Assembly: GCF_000987955.1 (NCBI RefSeq)
Contig: NZ_LAZU01000022.1
Span: 62,001 to 126,000, forward strand
Origin: Paenibacillus sp. DMB20
Lineage (GTDB): Bacteria > Bacillota > Bacilli > Paenibacillales > Paenibacillaceae
Direction of reading: 5' to 3'
DNA length: 64,000 bases
Shown: piece by piece, positions 1-8,962 of the stretch
Layout: the number at the start of each line of letters is the position of its first letter
Numbering within the stretch: the first letter of the stretch is position 1
Position numbers and translations under genes: made by a program
Notes under the pieces: model-generated
Told to the model about the DNA's origin: nothing
Database searches by the model: none
What the model saw: the letters and a program-made list of their open reading frames with translations, nothing else

Positions 1-1612
1 CCGACATTTCCTGCTGCAAAAGCTCGCCCAGCCGTTCCTCGGGCATTCCCATCCCGTTATCCGAAATCGTAAATTGAACATCGCCGCCTTCTCTCGCCGC
101 GCGAATAATCAATTTGTACTGGCGGGTATCTCCGGCAAAGCCGTGAAATACCGCATTCTCCACGAATGGCTGCACCATGAATTTTAGCGTCCGGCATCCG
201 AGAACGCCGGGATCCACATCGATCTCAAAATCAAACACGTTAAAATAGCGAAGCTGTAAGAGTTCGAGATAACTGCGTATAAAAGCTGTTTCTTCCTCAA
301 CAGACACGAATTCGCGTGTGTTGCGCGTGGAAAAAGACAAAACCTTGATCATATCGTCGATGGCTTCCGTAATGTTGTCCGCCATTTGGGCCTGTGACAT
401 CCACTTGATCACGGAGAGCGTGTTATAAATAAAATGGGGGTTGATCTGATTCTGCAGGGCATTCAGCTCCGCACTCCGTTTCTTCTTCTCTTCCAGCTTG
501 ATCTGTTCTATCAATTCCTTGATTTCGGCAGTCATCCGGTTAAAGGTGCGCGACAAATGCCCCACTTCATCCATGCTGTCCTGCTCGGCCACAACATCGA
601 AATGTCCCTTTTCCACCTTGCGCATCAGCCGATTGAGTCTCCGAATCGGATTGGATATGCTACCGGATACAAGAAAGGCCGTAACGAAACCGAGCATGAT
701 CAGCAGCAGGAGCAGCATGACGGAAAAATTTCGAATTTGGTTAATTTCCTCCAGCAGCTTGTCGCGGTGAACAATACTGTAAAACTGCCAGCCGGACACG
801 CCGGATTCATGGTGAACGACATAGTAGTTGTTGCCGTCCAGCTTCATATTGGCCGCGACTTCGCCGTACCGCTGCCCGATCATATCCGGGTTCGAACTGA
901 ACACCACCATCCCTTTCTCGTCCACGATAAACCGGTTGACATCCTGTTTGTCGTCCAGCCCGCTGAACAGCTTCTCCAGCTTCTCCACCCGAAAATTGAC
1001 AAGCAGCACCCCCAGCTTCCGATAAGTGCCTGCATCCACCAATATGCGGCCCACGGACAGCATGGAGCGGGGCTTGGCATACATCTGCTTCTCTTCGTGC
1101 AAGCCGGTCAAAATCGGCCTTTCCGCATTATTCACAATGTCCCGGTACCATGGTTCGTTCACCGGGCTATATTTATAGTTGAAGGTCGTATCGTAACCCC
1201 TGCGATAGATCAACGAACTGTTTACAGGGTAAATCAGAATGGAATCGATATCCGGATTAAACGTCATCAAATTTTTGAAAACGCTGTCACTTATGTAGCG
1301 ATAGTCTATGCTCTTTTCAAACGTCTCATAGGTTACGGCAGAATAATCCTTCGCCAAAATTTGAATCAGCCGTTCATCATAAAACGGCTGCTCCGACGAC
1401 TTGATCATATTGCTTATAAACGAGTCCGCAGTGGAGACCATCTGCTGATTCGTCTCGTGAAACGATTTCACGATACGGGACTCGAAAACGGACATGGCAT
1501 AGATGTAAAAATAAATACTAATCACCACGAGAGGAACAATCATGAGCAGCGTATAAGTCAAAAACAGCTTTTGCCGTATATTTCGATCCCTAAACCGTCT
1601 CCACTTCCGCAT
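1..1612 (-). CDS. YesM-type sensor histidine kinase (partial, 3' end outside window)
   Basis: Membrane sensor kinase that would phosphorylate a partner response regulator, probably encoded just left of the window. The start is ATG at 1612 with AGGGAGGT upstream. A membrane helix lies at about residues 14-36, a large extracytoplasmic sensor region at about 40-285, a second helix ending near 310, then HAMP (NPIRRLNRLM). The His_kinase motif NPHFIYN gives the phospho-His near residue 392, and the N box reads VQPFVENAVFHGF. The reading frame is open to the window edge, so the last part of the ATPase domain is missing. It lies in the same direction as, and downstream of, the GH65/permease operon. 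By analogy with Paenibacillus sugar loci it probably senses that operon's substrate; this is inference. Confidence 0.9.
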   Translation of the reverse strand, partial: MRKWRRFRDRNIRQKLFLTYTLLMIVPLVVISIYFYIYAMSVFESRIVKSFHETNQQMVSTADSFISNMIKSSEQPFYDERLIQILAKDYSAVTYETFEKSIDYRYISDSVFKNLMTFNPDIDSILIYPVNSSLIYRRGYDTTFNYKYSPVNEPWYRDIVNNAERPILTGLHEEKQMYAKPRSMLSVGRILVDAGTYRKLGVLLVNFRVEKLEKLFSGLDDKQDVNRFIVDEKGMVVFSSNPDMIGQRYGEVAANMKLDGNNYYVVHHESGVSGWQFYSIVHRDKLLEEINQIRNFSVMLLLLLIMLGFVTAFLVSGSISNPIRRLNRLMRKVEKGHFDVVAEQDSMDEVGHLSRTFNRMTAEIKELIEQIKLEEKKKRSAELNALQNQINPHFIYNTLSVIKWMSQAQMADNITEAIDDMIKVLSFSTRNTREFVSVEEETAFIRSYLELLQLRYFNVFDFEIDVDPGVLGCRTLKFMVQPFVENAVFHGFAGDTRQYKLIIRAAREGGDVQFTISDNGMGMPEERLGELLQQEMS

Positions 1613-1728
1613 GAGAGACCTCCCTGTAGATTAATGTCGTATTATGACGGATTAATCTTATGCCATATCTTAATATGGCTTCAATAACAAAAACTTCATC
1701 GATGCGATCCTATGATGACTGACCGTGC

Positions 1729-1783
1729 TTAAACAAAACGATGTAAGCTGAAACCGGTGCTTCGAAATAGGCTCAGCTTACAT
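1729..1783 (-). terminator. Rho-independent terminator after pgmB
   Basis: A perfect 11-bp stem (ATGTAAGCTGA 1741-1751 with TCAGCTTACAT 1773-1783) is followed on the minus strand by a T-rich tract (CGTTTTGTTT). It separates the phosphorolysis operon from the sensor kinase gene. Confidence 0.7.
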
Positions 1784-1817
1784 AGCTTTTTGAGGATTTA
1801 TCTATTCAGTTACAGGG

Positions 1818-2501
1818 TCAACGGGCAGCCACATGCTGCCGTATCACGGCCAAGGAAAGTTTCGACGTATCCGGAACGACGTAGTCCGCGTTCGACAAAA
1901 TCTCCGCGTCCCCAACGCCTACCGCAAACATTCCCGCACTTTTGATGGCTTGAACGCCGGCCTCGGCATCCTCCACGCCGACGCAATAACGGGGATCTGC
2001 TCCCAGCTCTTCCGCCGCTCTCAGGAAAATATCCGGGGCAGGTTTTCCCCGAGCCACGCTCGCGGGGTCCACGACCGCGTCAAAATAAGACTCCACCTTC
2101 AGCTGCCGCAGCAAGGTTTCGGCATTCCGGCTGGCCGAAGCCAGTCCGATCGGAACTCCCGCCTGCTTGAGCTCATGGAACAATTCCAGGATGCCGGGCA
2201 GAATCTCGGATTCGTCCACGGCTTGAATCAGCTGTTGGTAGTTCCCGTTTTTCCGGGCGGTGAGCTCCTGCTTATGTTCCAGGGTAAAGCTTGTGCCCCC
2301 GTCCGGCAGCTGACCGAGTATTTTCTCCAGGGATGCCATGCGATCGATCCCTTTCAATTGCTCGTTAAACTCGCGGTCAAAGGGAATGCCCAACTCCTCT
2401 GCAAGCTGCTTCCATGCCTCATAATGATATTTCGCCGTATCGGTAATGACCCCGTCCAAGTCAAAAATCACGGCTTGAAGTGCCTGTTCTTCCTTACTCA
2501 C
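1818..2501 (-). CDS. pgmB: beta-phosphoglucomutase
   Basis: HAD-superfamily enzyme of 227 residues that converts beta-glucose 1-phosphate to glucose 6-phosphate. The N-terminal DLDGVITDT carries the nucleophile and acid/base aspartates. The cap domain follows (KGIDRMASLEKIL), then SASRN (motif II), GKPAPDIF (motif III) and GVEDAEAGVQA (motif IV). The start overlaps the end of the upstream GH65 gene by 8 bases, so the two are translationally coupled. The pairing makes sense: the phosphorylase releases beta-glucose 1-phosphate and this enzyme feeds it into glycolysis. Confidence 0.95.
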   Translation of the reverse strand: MSKEEQALQAVIFDLDGVITDTAKYHYEAWKQLAEELGIPFDREFNEQLKGIDRMASLEKILGQLPDGGTSFTLEHKQELTARKNGNYQQLIQAVDESEILPGILELFHELKQAGVPIGLASASRNAETLLRQLKVESYFDAVVDPASVARGKPAPDIFLRAAEELGADPRYCVGVEDAEAGVQAIKSAGMFAVGVGDAEILSNADYVVPDTSKLSLAVIRQHVAAR

Positions 2502-4856
2502 GCTGATCGACCTCCTTCAATTCTGTGACGATTCGATCCTTCAGCAAGTATTCCCGTCCATGGATAAGTATAGCAAGCTCGTCCGTTCTTGAGGACAGGC
2601 GCTCTACTTCCAGCTTCCCAGGGGTAACGGTCACCTGCAGGCGCTCTCCCTTCCACGCCAGCGGGAAGGACAAGCGTTCCCAGGCCTTCGGCAGCTTCGG
2701 ATTCAGGCGAAGCGTGCCTTCCCATGAACGGACCCCGCCAAAGCCCATGACGGCTGCTTTCCAGATGCCGCCGATCGAAGCGGAGTGGATGCCTTCATCG
2801 CAGCTGTGCATGTTCCGGCCAAGATCGATGCGGGCCGCCTTGGCAAACATCTCGTAAGCCAATTCTAGCTCGTTCACGTCGCTGGCCAGCATGCTGTGCG
2901 TGGACAAGCTGAGCGAAGAGTCGTGCAGCGTTTTCGGCTCGTAATAGTGCCAGTTTGCCGCTTTCGTCTCTTGGGAGAACCAATCCTCGAGCAAATAGAA
3001 CAAGACCAGAATATCCGCCTGTTTCGAAACCTGGATGTCGCTGAGTTGGGTCATGCTGTAGTCGGCCAAAATGGAGGCCACCTGCTCCTGCTTGCGGTAT
3101 TTATCCAAATCGATGACTTGCTTGGTCAAATACGTATCGTCCTGCGGGATGATGAGCGAGTCTTGATCCGGCTGCGGCAAATAGATGAGCTTGGATTTTT
3201 CCTCCCATTCCCTCATTCGCTCGGCCAGACCCAACTGACCGTCCAAAGGCAAGTAAACACCGTTTCGCTCTTCCATTAGCTTGCGGGCGCAATCGATCGC
3301 TTTTTTTCATGTTCCAGTAAGCCATGTAGTTGGTGAATGCATTGTTGGAGACGTGCTCCTTGTATTCGTCCGGTCCGATCACGTCGGTAATATGATATTT
3401 TCCGTCCTTGCCGCTCCACTCCAACCGGCTTGCCCAGAAGGTGGCCGTCTCGAAAATGATTTCGTAACCGTACCGGTCCATGTATTCCTGATCGCCGGTA
3501 GCCTGGTAATAATGCCATACGCCGTAGGCCACGTCGGCCGTGATATGCTGCTCGATTTTGCCCGTCCAAATATAGGTCGGCGTCCCGGCAACCACATCCA
3601 CGGGTCCCCATTCGGGAGTCTCCTCCTCGCCGGTCGCTGCGGATTCCCAAGGGTACATCGCCCCGCGGCAGCCGTTCTCCAGCGCTTTTTTTTCTGGCGC
3701 CGTTCAAGGTGTGGTAGCGGTACTTCACCAGATTGCGCGCAGTCTTCGGATCCGTATACAGGAAGTACGGCAGTATGAAAATTTCCGTGTCCCAGAACAC
3801 GTGTCCCTTGTATCCCTCTCCCGTCAAACCTTTGGCTCCCACGGAGAAGCGGCTGTCATGGGCAGGCGTCATCAGAATCAAATGGTACTGCGCAAAACGG
3901 ATCGCCAGCTGGTCAAAAGCATCGCGGCTCTTGATCTCGATGTTCGCGTTGTCCCATGCCTTTTTCCAGGCTTGCTCGTTCTCGGCGTAAAGCTCGTCAA
4001 AGCCTCTGCCCGCAGCCTCAACGAGATCTTCGCGGGCCGATTCCATCAAAGCCTGATGATCGGCTGTCCGGTCCAGACGCTCGGTATCGATGCTTGTATG
4101 CACCGACGCAATTTTGTCCAGCGCAATGCATTTTCCGGCTTCCGCTTTCAGCTTATAGGTGAGCGTGACCCTTCGGCGGTCCATGCTTGGAGCCGGCGCA
4201 GCCGGAAGGCGTTTGCCTCCCTCATAGAGCTGATGGGCACAGGCGTGCACAAATTCGATATTCGATTCCGAAGTCGTGGCTGTAAGCTGGAGCAGTTCCT
4301 TGTCGAACACCCGCCGTTCCCCTTCGATAAAATGTTGTGCGCCTGAGTTGGTCATCTGCCCGTTGATGCCGGAACGGATGGAAATGTCAGCGGCATTGGA
4401 CAGCGGGGTGATTTCCACCCGCATGCCCATCAGATGGCGGTCGTGAAGCGATACAAACCGGCGAAAAACCAACTTGAACCGGTCGCCGGACTCATCCTCC
4501 CAGAGGATGTCGCGCCGGACCTCGCCTTGACGCAAATCCAGCTCACGGCGGTAGCTGTGAATCTTCCCTTTTTCCAAATGGAACGGTTTGCCGTTCAGGT
4601 GAATATCCAGCTGTACCATATCCGCCGCATTCGGCAGCTCCGTGACTTCCCGGCCCGCAAAACGGTTGAACGTTCCCGCCACAAACAAATTGCGGCGCTC
4701 CCCGGGATAGGGCTCCTCCGTGGCGGCTCTCAGCCCGAGATAGCCGTTCCCTTGGCTGAAAATCGTCTCGAACTTCGCCAAATGCCTGGCGTCAAACGCC
4801 GTTTCCGCAATCACCCATCCGTCGCGCAGTGCGTCGTTCCCTTTATATTCAATCAC
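2494..4856 (-). CDS. GH65 disaccharide phosphorylase (maltose/kojibiose/nigerose type), two frameshifts
   Basis: Inverting glycoside phosphorylase that splits an alpha-glucosyl disaccharide with phosphate to beta-glucose 1-phosphate and glucose. Read through two single-base shifts it is about 786 residues, the usual GH65 length. It shows the N-terminal GH65 domain, FWDTEIFILPYF near residue 353, GPDEYKEHVSNNA near 495 (its Glu is the expected general acid) and DEGIHSASIGG in the C-terminal part. The shifts are an extra T in T8 at 3686-3693 (A8 in the gene) and in T7 at 3301-3307; removing one base at each restores a continuous conserved protein. I read these as assembly errors, not decay. Linkage specificity cannot be fixed from sequence alone. 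Confidence 0.88.
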
Positions 4857-4915
4857 CGTGAATCCCCCTGTCCGAATATGCGTTCATATCCTTGATTCGT
4901 TGATTCGATAGACCG

Positions 4916-5731
4916 TTAACCCTTAAGCCCCGTTGTGGCAATGCCCTGCACCATGTGCCGCTGGAACAGCAGGAAGACGATGATGATCGGCACCGTCAAG
5001 AGGACAACGCCCGTCATCGTAAGGTTCGGCCATTCAAAATAACGGTTCTTGAGCGTGTTCAGGCCTACCGTCATCACGTACCAGCGGCTGTCGTTCACCA
5101 ATGTCACCGGCCATACGAAGGAGTTCCACGTACCCGTAAAGCTGAAAATGACCTGAGTGCCGAGCGCCCCTTTGGAAAGCGGAAGCATGATCCGGTAGAA
5201 AATGCCGATTTTGTTCAGGCCGTCCACCTCGGCCGCCTCTTCAAGCTCCTTCGGTACGGTCAAGAAGAACTGGCGCATCAGGAAGACGAGGAAGCCCTGA
5301 AACAGGAACGGAATAATGAGACCCTGATAGCTGTTTAGCCACTTCAGGTCCACGATCATGGAGAAAATCGGAATGATCATGACTTGATACGGCACCATCA
5401 TCATCCCGATGACCAGGAAGAAAACCACGCCTCTTCCGCGGTAGTTCAGTCGGGCCAGGGAATAAGCAGCCATCGTATTGACAATCAGGTTGCCGATCAA
5501 TATGCCGAACGTTACGATGATCGAGTTTTTATACCACACGAGGATATCCGAATTGTCGAAGATATCGCGGTAGTTTTCTAACGTCCATTTGCTCGGCAGC
5601 ACCAGATGGCCGATGTCCGATTTGGACAGGACTGACGTATAGATCGCGTAGCCAAAAGGCACGATGAAGAAAACGGAAAACGCGAACAGCAGCACATAAC
5701 GTAAAATTTGGGCTCTCCGGCTGTGCTTCAT
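4916..5731 (-). CDS. Carbohydrate ABC transporter permease, MalG type
   Basis: Inner-membrane permease of a CUT1 sugar importer, 271 residues with about six membrane helices. The EAA loop that docks the ATPase reads EAAEVDGLNKIGIFYRIMLP, near residue 165. The protein ends in GLKG as MalG proteins do. Its start abuts the stop of the MalF-type permease. It probably imports the disaccharide degraded by the downstream GH65 enzyme. No substrate-binding protein or ATPase lies in the window; a shared MsmX-type ATPase is the usual partner. Confidence 0.92.
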   Translation of the reverse strand: MKHSRRAQILRYVLLFAFSVFFIVPFGYAIYTSVLSKSDIGHLVLPSKWTLENYRDIFDNSDILVWYKNSIIVTFGILIGNLIVNTMAAYSLARLNYRGRGVVFFLVIGMMMVPYQVMIIPIFSMIVDLKWLNSYQGLIIPFLFQGFLVFLMRQFFLTVPKELEEAAEVDGLNKIGIFYRIMLPLSKGALGTQVIFSFTGTWNSFVWPVTLVNDSRWYVMTVGLNTLKNRYFEWPNLTMTGVVLLTVPIIIVFLLFQRHMVQGIATTGLKG

Positions 5732-6682
5732 CTAAATCTCCTCCCGAATAAAGCGTTTTTGCAGCATGGACAGCGCGATAATAAGGGCGAAAATGATAAA
5801 TGCCGCCGCACTGCCGTAACCGGAACGGTTAAAGCTGAAGGCCTGGCTGTAGAAATACGTTACAATCGTGCTGGTTGCGCCGGCCGGGCTTCCGAGCGAG
5901 CCGTTTCTCGCCAAGGCATAAGGCTGGTCAAACAGCTGCATGACGTTGATGATCCCCGACATGACGACCAGGAAGGTCACCGGTTTCAGCATCGGCACGG
6001 TAAGCTTCCAGAACTGCTGCCAGCCGTTCGCTCCGTCCACGACGCCGGCTTCGTAAATATCGTTAGGAATCGTTTGCAGCCCTCCAAGGTATACCACCAT
6101 GTAGAAGCCCACATAGGTCCAGATGGTCAAAATCATCAAAAACGGCAGCGCGTATTTGACGTTGGCGTACCAGGATACGTCAGGGAATCCAAACCACGTC
6201 AGCACTTGGGTTGCGATCCCGTCATTCTGCATGAACAAATACATAAATACGGTGGTAACCGCAATCGTTGAAGTAATGTACGGCATGTAATACAGCGTGC
6301 GGAACAGGCCTTTAAGGCGCATGATCTTGTTCAGGTTGACCGCAATGACCAAGGCGATTATCGCCTGCAACGGAACCGCCACGACCGTCAGCAGCAGGGA
6401 ATGGCTCAAAGCCGTCCAAAAATCCTTATCCCGGATAATTTCCGCATAGTTGCTGAAGCCGATGAATTTGGCCGCGTCCGGATTCAGGAAGCTGATATCC
6501 TGGAAGCTGTAGATAAAAGATTGCACCAGCGGATAGTAAAACCAGATTCCCATCAAAATCAGGATGGGGGCGACAAACAAGTAGCCAACAAACGTCGATG
6601 AATTTCCCAGTACGGTCAGTCTTGCGCCGAGGCCGCGTTTAGGTTGTAACAGGGAGCGCTTTGTCTCTAAATTTGGCGTCAT
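5732..6682 (-). CDS. Carbohydrate ABC transporter permease, MalF/UgpA type
   Basis: First gene of the phosphorolysis operon, 316 residues. A short cytoplasmic N-terminus leads into about six helices (FVGYLFVAPILILMGIWFYY first). The EAA loop is EAGVVDGANGWQQFWKLTVP near residue 215. A GGAAGGAG ribosome site lies just upstream of the ATG. It would form a heterodimer with the MalG-type permease encoded directly after it. The order permease, permease, phosphorylase, phosphoglucomutase describes import and ATP-sparing breakdown of one disaccharide. Confidence 0.92.
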   Translation of the reverse strand: MTPNLETKRSLLQPKRGLGARLTVLGNSSTFVGYLFVAPILILMGIWFYYPLVQSFIYSFQDISFLNPDAAKFIGFSNYAEIIRDKDFWTALSHSLLLTVVAVPLQAIIALVIAVNLNKIMRLKGLFRTLYYMPYITSTIAVTTVFMYLFMQNDGIATQVLTWFGFPDVSWYANVKYALPFLMILTIWTYVGFYMVVYLGGLQTIPNDIYEAGVVDGANGWQQFWKLTVPMLKPVTFLVVMSGIINVMQLFDQPYALARNGSLGSPAGATSTIVTYFYSQAFSFNRSGYGSAAAFIIFALIIALSMLQKRFIREEI

Positions 6683-6701
6683 GTTGATACTCCTTCCACT
6701 T

Positions 6702-6720
6702 ACGAACCCCTTGTTCGTAT
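6702..6720. promoter_or_regulatory. 19-bp dyad upstream of the sugar operon, possible operator
   Basis: TACGAAC and GTTCGTA arms around a five-base centre lie about 20 bases upstream of the first permease gene, between its ribosome site and a TATGAT/TATAAA-like -10 region. The position suits a repressor or activator site. The binding protein is unknown. Confidence 0.4.
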
Positions 6721-6774
6721 ATTTATAGTAACTCCATCATAGAAAGAGGCCGTATTTACTGGAATAGAGGATAT

Positions 6775-6985
6775 TTACAAGACTCCGAGGATTTTTACAT
6801 TGTCTGGGGGAGCTCCGGCCATGTTCCGGATCGGGATCGGGAACACGGTTTCCTGCGGCACCTCGGCCGAGACATATCGCCATTCGCCCAAGTCCAGTCG
6901 TGCCGCCGAGAGCGCCCAGTATACGACACCCTTCGGAAGGCATCCTGCTGCGAGCGCGTTACATACACATCTGAGAGCTTAAATT
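6775..6985 (-). pseudogene. Possible remnant of a coding sequence (weak)
   Basis: The gap between the sugar operon and the monooxygenase contains a GC-rich stretch whose minus-strand reading ends ..NMAGAPPDNVKILGVL at a stop at 6775-6777. Upstream, a second frame gives KLSDVYVTRSQQDAFRR. Joined by one shift these make about 65 residues of protein-like composition, but there is no start codon or ribosome site and I recognise no family. It may be the tail of a lost gene or chance. Confidence 0.22.
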
Positions 6986-7006
6986 TTCGTTATGACACGA
7001 CAAGGT

Positions 7007-7053
7007 ATATAATAGTTAGTGCATTACATTAACACACCTTTCCTTAAAGGAGG
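7007..7053 (+). promoter_or_regulatory. Promoter -10 and ribosome site of the monooxygenase gene
   Basis: TATAAT at about 7007-7012 (in GGTATATAATAG) has only a weak -35 upstream. AAAGGAGG at 7046-7053 supports the TTG start at 7062 with normal spacing. Confidence 0.45.
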
Positions 7054-7061
7054 CGGCAAGC

Positions 7062-8101
7062 TTGACGAATCAACGCTCTAACCCGACGCAAACCTCGGGC
7101 AACACGCTTCATCATATACCTTTCTCCATCCTGGATCTTGCCCCGATCACAGCCGGCAGTACGGCAGCCGAATCGCTCCGGAACTCGCTGGACCTGGCTC
7201 AACATGCCGAAGCTTGGGGGTATCACCGCTATTGGCTGGCAGAGCATCACAACATGCCGGGCATCGCCAGCTCGGCGACGTCCGTGGTCATCGGCCATAT
7301 CGCGAACGGCACCAAAACGATGCGCATCGGCTCCGGCGGCATTATGCTGCCGAACCATTCGCCGCTGGTTATCGCCGAACAATTCGGCACGCTGGAATCG
7401 CTGTTCCCCGGTCGGATCGATCTCGGGCTCGGCCGCGCTCCCGGCTCGGATCAGCTGACCTCCCGCGCCCTGCGCAGAGGTCCCGGCAGCGACGGCCAGG
7501 ACTTCCCGGAACGTCTCGCCGAGCTGCGGGACTACTTCCACCCGACGTCCGGATCGTCCATGAGGGTCCGGGCGGTGCCCGGCGAAGGGCTGGATATCCC
7601 GATCTGGCTGCTCGGTTCCAGCGGCTTCAGCGCCCAGCTGTCGGCACAGCTCGGTCTGCCGTTCGCCTTCGCCAGCCATTTCGCCCCGGACTACCTGCTG
7701 CAGGCGCTGGACCTGTACCGAAGCAACTTCAGGCCGTCGGGGGAGTTGGAGAAGCCGTACGCCATGATCGGCATCAATGTCATCTGCGCCGACACGGACG
7801 AAGAGGCGCAGCGGCTCGCCACCTCGGCCCAGCAGCAATTCCTGAACATTATCCGCGGCCGTACCGGCCAGCTTCAGCCGCCGATCGACAGCATGGAGCC
7901 GCTCTGGTCGCCCCAGGAAAAAGCAATCGTCGCCCGTACGCTAAGCTACTCCGCCATCGGCAACCCGGACACCGTCCGGGCCCGGATCGAAGGCTTCCTC
8001 GAAGCTACGGCGGCGGACGAGATCATCGTGCTTCCGCCATCCATGACCATCGGGCGCGCCTGCGCTCCTATGAGCTGCTGGCCGACATCGTCAAGCCGTA
8101 A
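7062..8101 (+). CDS. Luciferase-like (LLM class) flavin-dependent oxidoreductase, frameshift near 3' end
   Basis: Bacterial-luciferase-family monooxygenase expected to use reduced FMN and oxygen; the substrate is unknown. The start is TTG at 7062, decided by the AAAGGAGG just upstream. Features include [10 protein letters not shown] near residue 60, [21 protein letters not shown] and the family hallmark [13 protein letters not shown] near 117. The annotated frame runs on past the true end. The conserved C-terminus [17 protein letters not shown] lies in the next frame and stops at 8101, so one base is missing near 8030-8042. Repaired length is 346 residues. It stands alone between two terminators. 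Confidence 0.88.
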
Positions 8102-8117
8102 AACCCGGCGAATCCAA

Positions 8118-8163
8118 CAAGGCACACCCCTCGCATACAGCGAAACAGGGTGTGCCTTGTTTA
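8118..8163 (+). terminator. Rho-independent terminator after the monooxygenase gene
   Basis: A 12-bp stem CAAGGCACACCC / GGGTGTGCCTTG is followed by TTT. Confidence 0.8.
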
Positions 8164-8253
8164 GGTTATGGGAAAACGAAAACCTGTGCGAGCCAGGATG
8201 ACAGCATCAAATCGCTGTCCACGGTTATCGGTCAAAATCCCCTATAAAACATG

Positions 8254-8279
8254 AAAAAACCGCCCTTTTAAAGGGCGGT
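8254..8279 (-). terminator. Rho-independent terminator ending the cop operon
   Basis: ACCGCCCTTT / AAAGGGCGGT stem with TTTTTT following on the minus strand, directly after the nitrite/sulfite reductase-like gene. Confidence 0.8.
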
Positions 8280-8293
8280 GCCGAACTCGCGCT

Positions 8294-8932
8294 TCAGACT
8301 CTGCTTTCTTCCGGCAGAGCGACCATCTCCCGCAGCTTATCCAGCGTCATCCGCTGAACAAAGCGGGAGTACTTCTCTTTTTTCCTGCCGTTCTCCTGAT
8401 AGATGGCAATCAATTTCCGGAGGATCGGAACGAGCTGCTCCTCCGTCACGTTTTGCAGAAACAGCCGGGCAAGGATGGCCTTGATGCCCTTGGATTCCCC
8501 TCCGATGTAAATATCGAATGAATCCCTCATCTTGACGACGGCAATATCCTTCATCAGCGGCTCGCTGGTTCCCAGGGCGCATCCGGCATATCCGATCTTG
8601 AGCGGACTGGGCACCTCATGGTCCGCCACCGCTGCGTCAATCCGTCGAGCGGTTTCGAGTCCGGCATCCTCGGCCCCTCTACAAAAATTGCAGGTAATCA
8701 GGCTTTTGGATACGAAACCGGAAGGATGCACCTCCAGTCCGGCCCGTCGCAGAAGCTCGGTTGCCTCGGGAATCCGTTCCTCGTCCATCGCCACATACAA
8801 TTGCTTGAAGGTGGTCATTTCGATCTCCGCATCAGGCCCGGCGACGGAGCCCAGCACGGCGAGTTGTTCCGGCCGGAACAGCGTGCCGCCGACTTCAAAG
8901 CCGGGCGTCACCGCGATCTTCTTTATCCCCAT
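8294..8932 (-). CDS. Small nitrite/sulfite reductase-like protein (ferredoxin-like plus 4Fe-4S half-domain)
   Basis: Protein of 212 residues resembling half of a siroheme nitrite/sulfite reductase. It has an N-terminal ferredoxin-like half-domain (about 1-65), then CNFCRGAEDAG near residue 79 and GYAGCALGTSEP near 115, where full enzymes carry their four cluster cysteines. The last position of the GCxxxC motif is not Cys (GCALGT), so catalytic competence is doubtful. It follows copA by about 30 bases with a terminator after it, so it is probably the last gene of the copper operon. The function is not known to me; a metal or redox accessory role is a guess. Confidence 0.7.
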   Translation of the reverse strand: MGIKKIAVTPGFEVGGTLFRPEQLAVLGSVAGPDAEIEMTTFKQLYVAMDEERIPEATELLRRAGLEVHPSGFVSKSLITCNFCRGAEDAGLETARRIDAAVADHEVPSPLKIGYAGCALGTSEPLMKDIAVVKMRDSFDIYIGGESKGIKAILARLFLQNVTEEQLVPILRKLIAIYQENGRKKEKYSRFVQRMTLDKLREMVALPEESRV

Positions 8933-8962
8933 GCTTTCCCACTCCCATTTACGTTCTTGCCG

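Noticed and set aside
434..1687. 417-codon plus-strand open frame
   Set aside because: It lies antisense to the sensor kinase, whose motifs are clear. Composition is that of a shadow frame and it has no ribosome site.
2494..4856. Reading the GH65 region as three separate genes or a pseudogene
   Set aside because: The breaks fall exactly in T8 and T7 runs and the three pieces join into one conserved protein.
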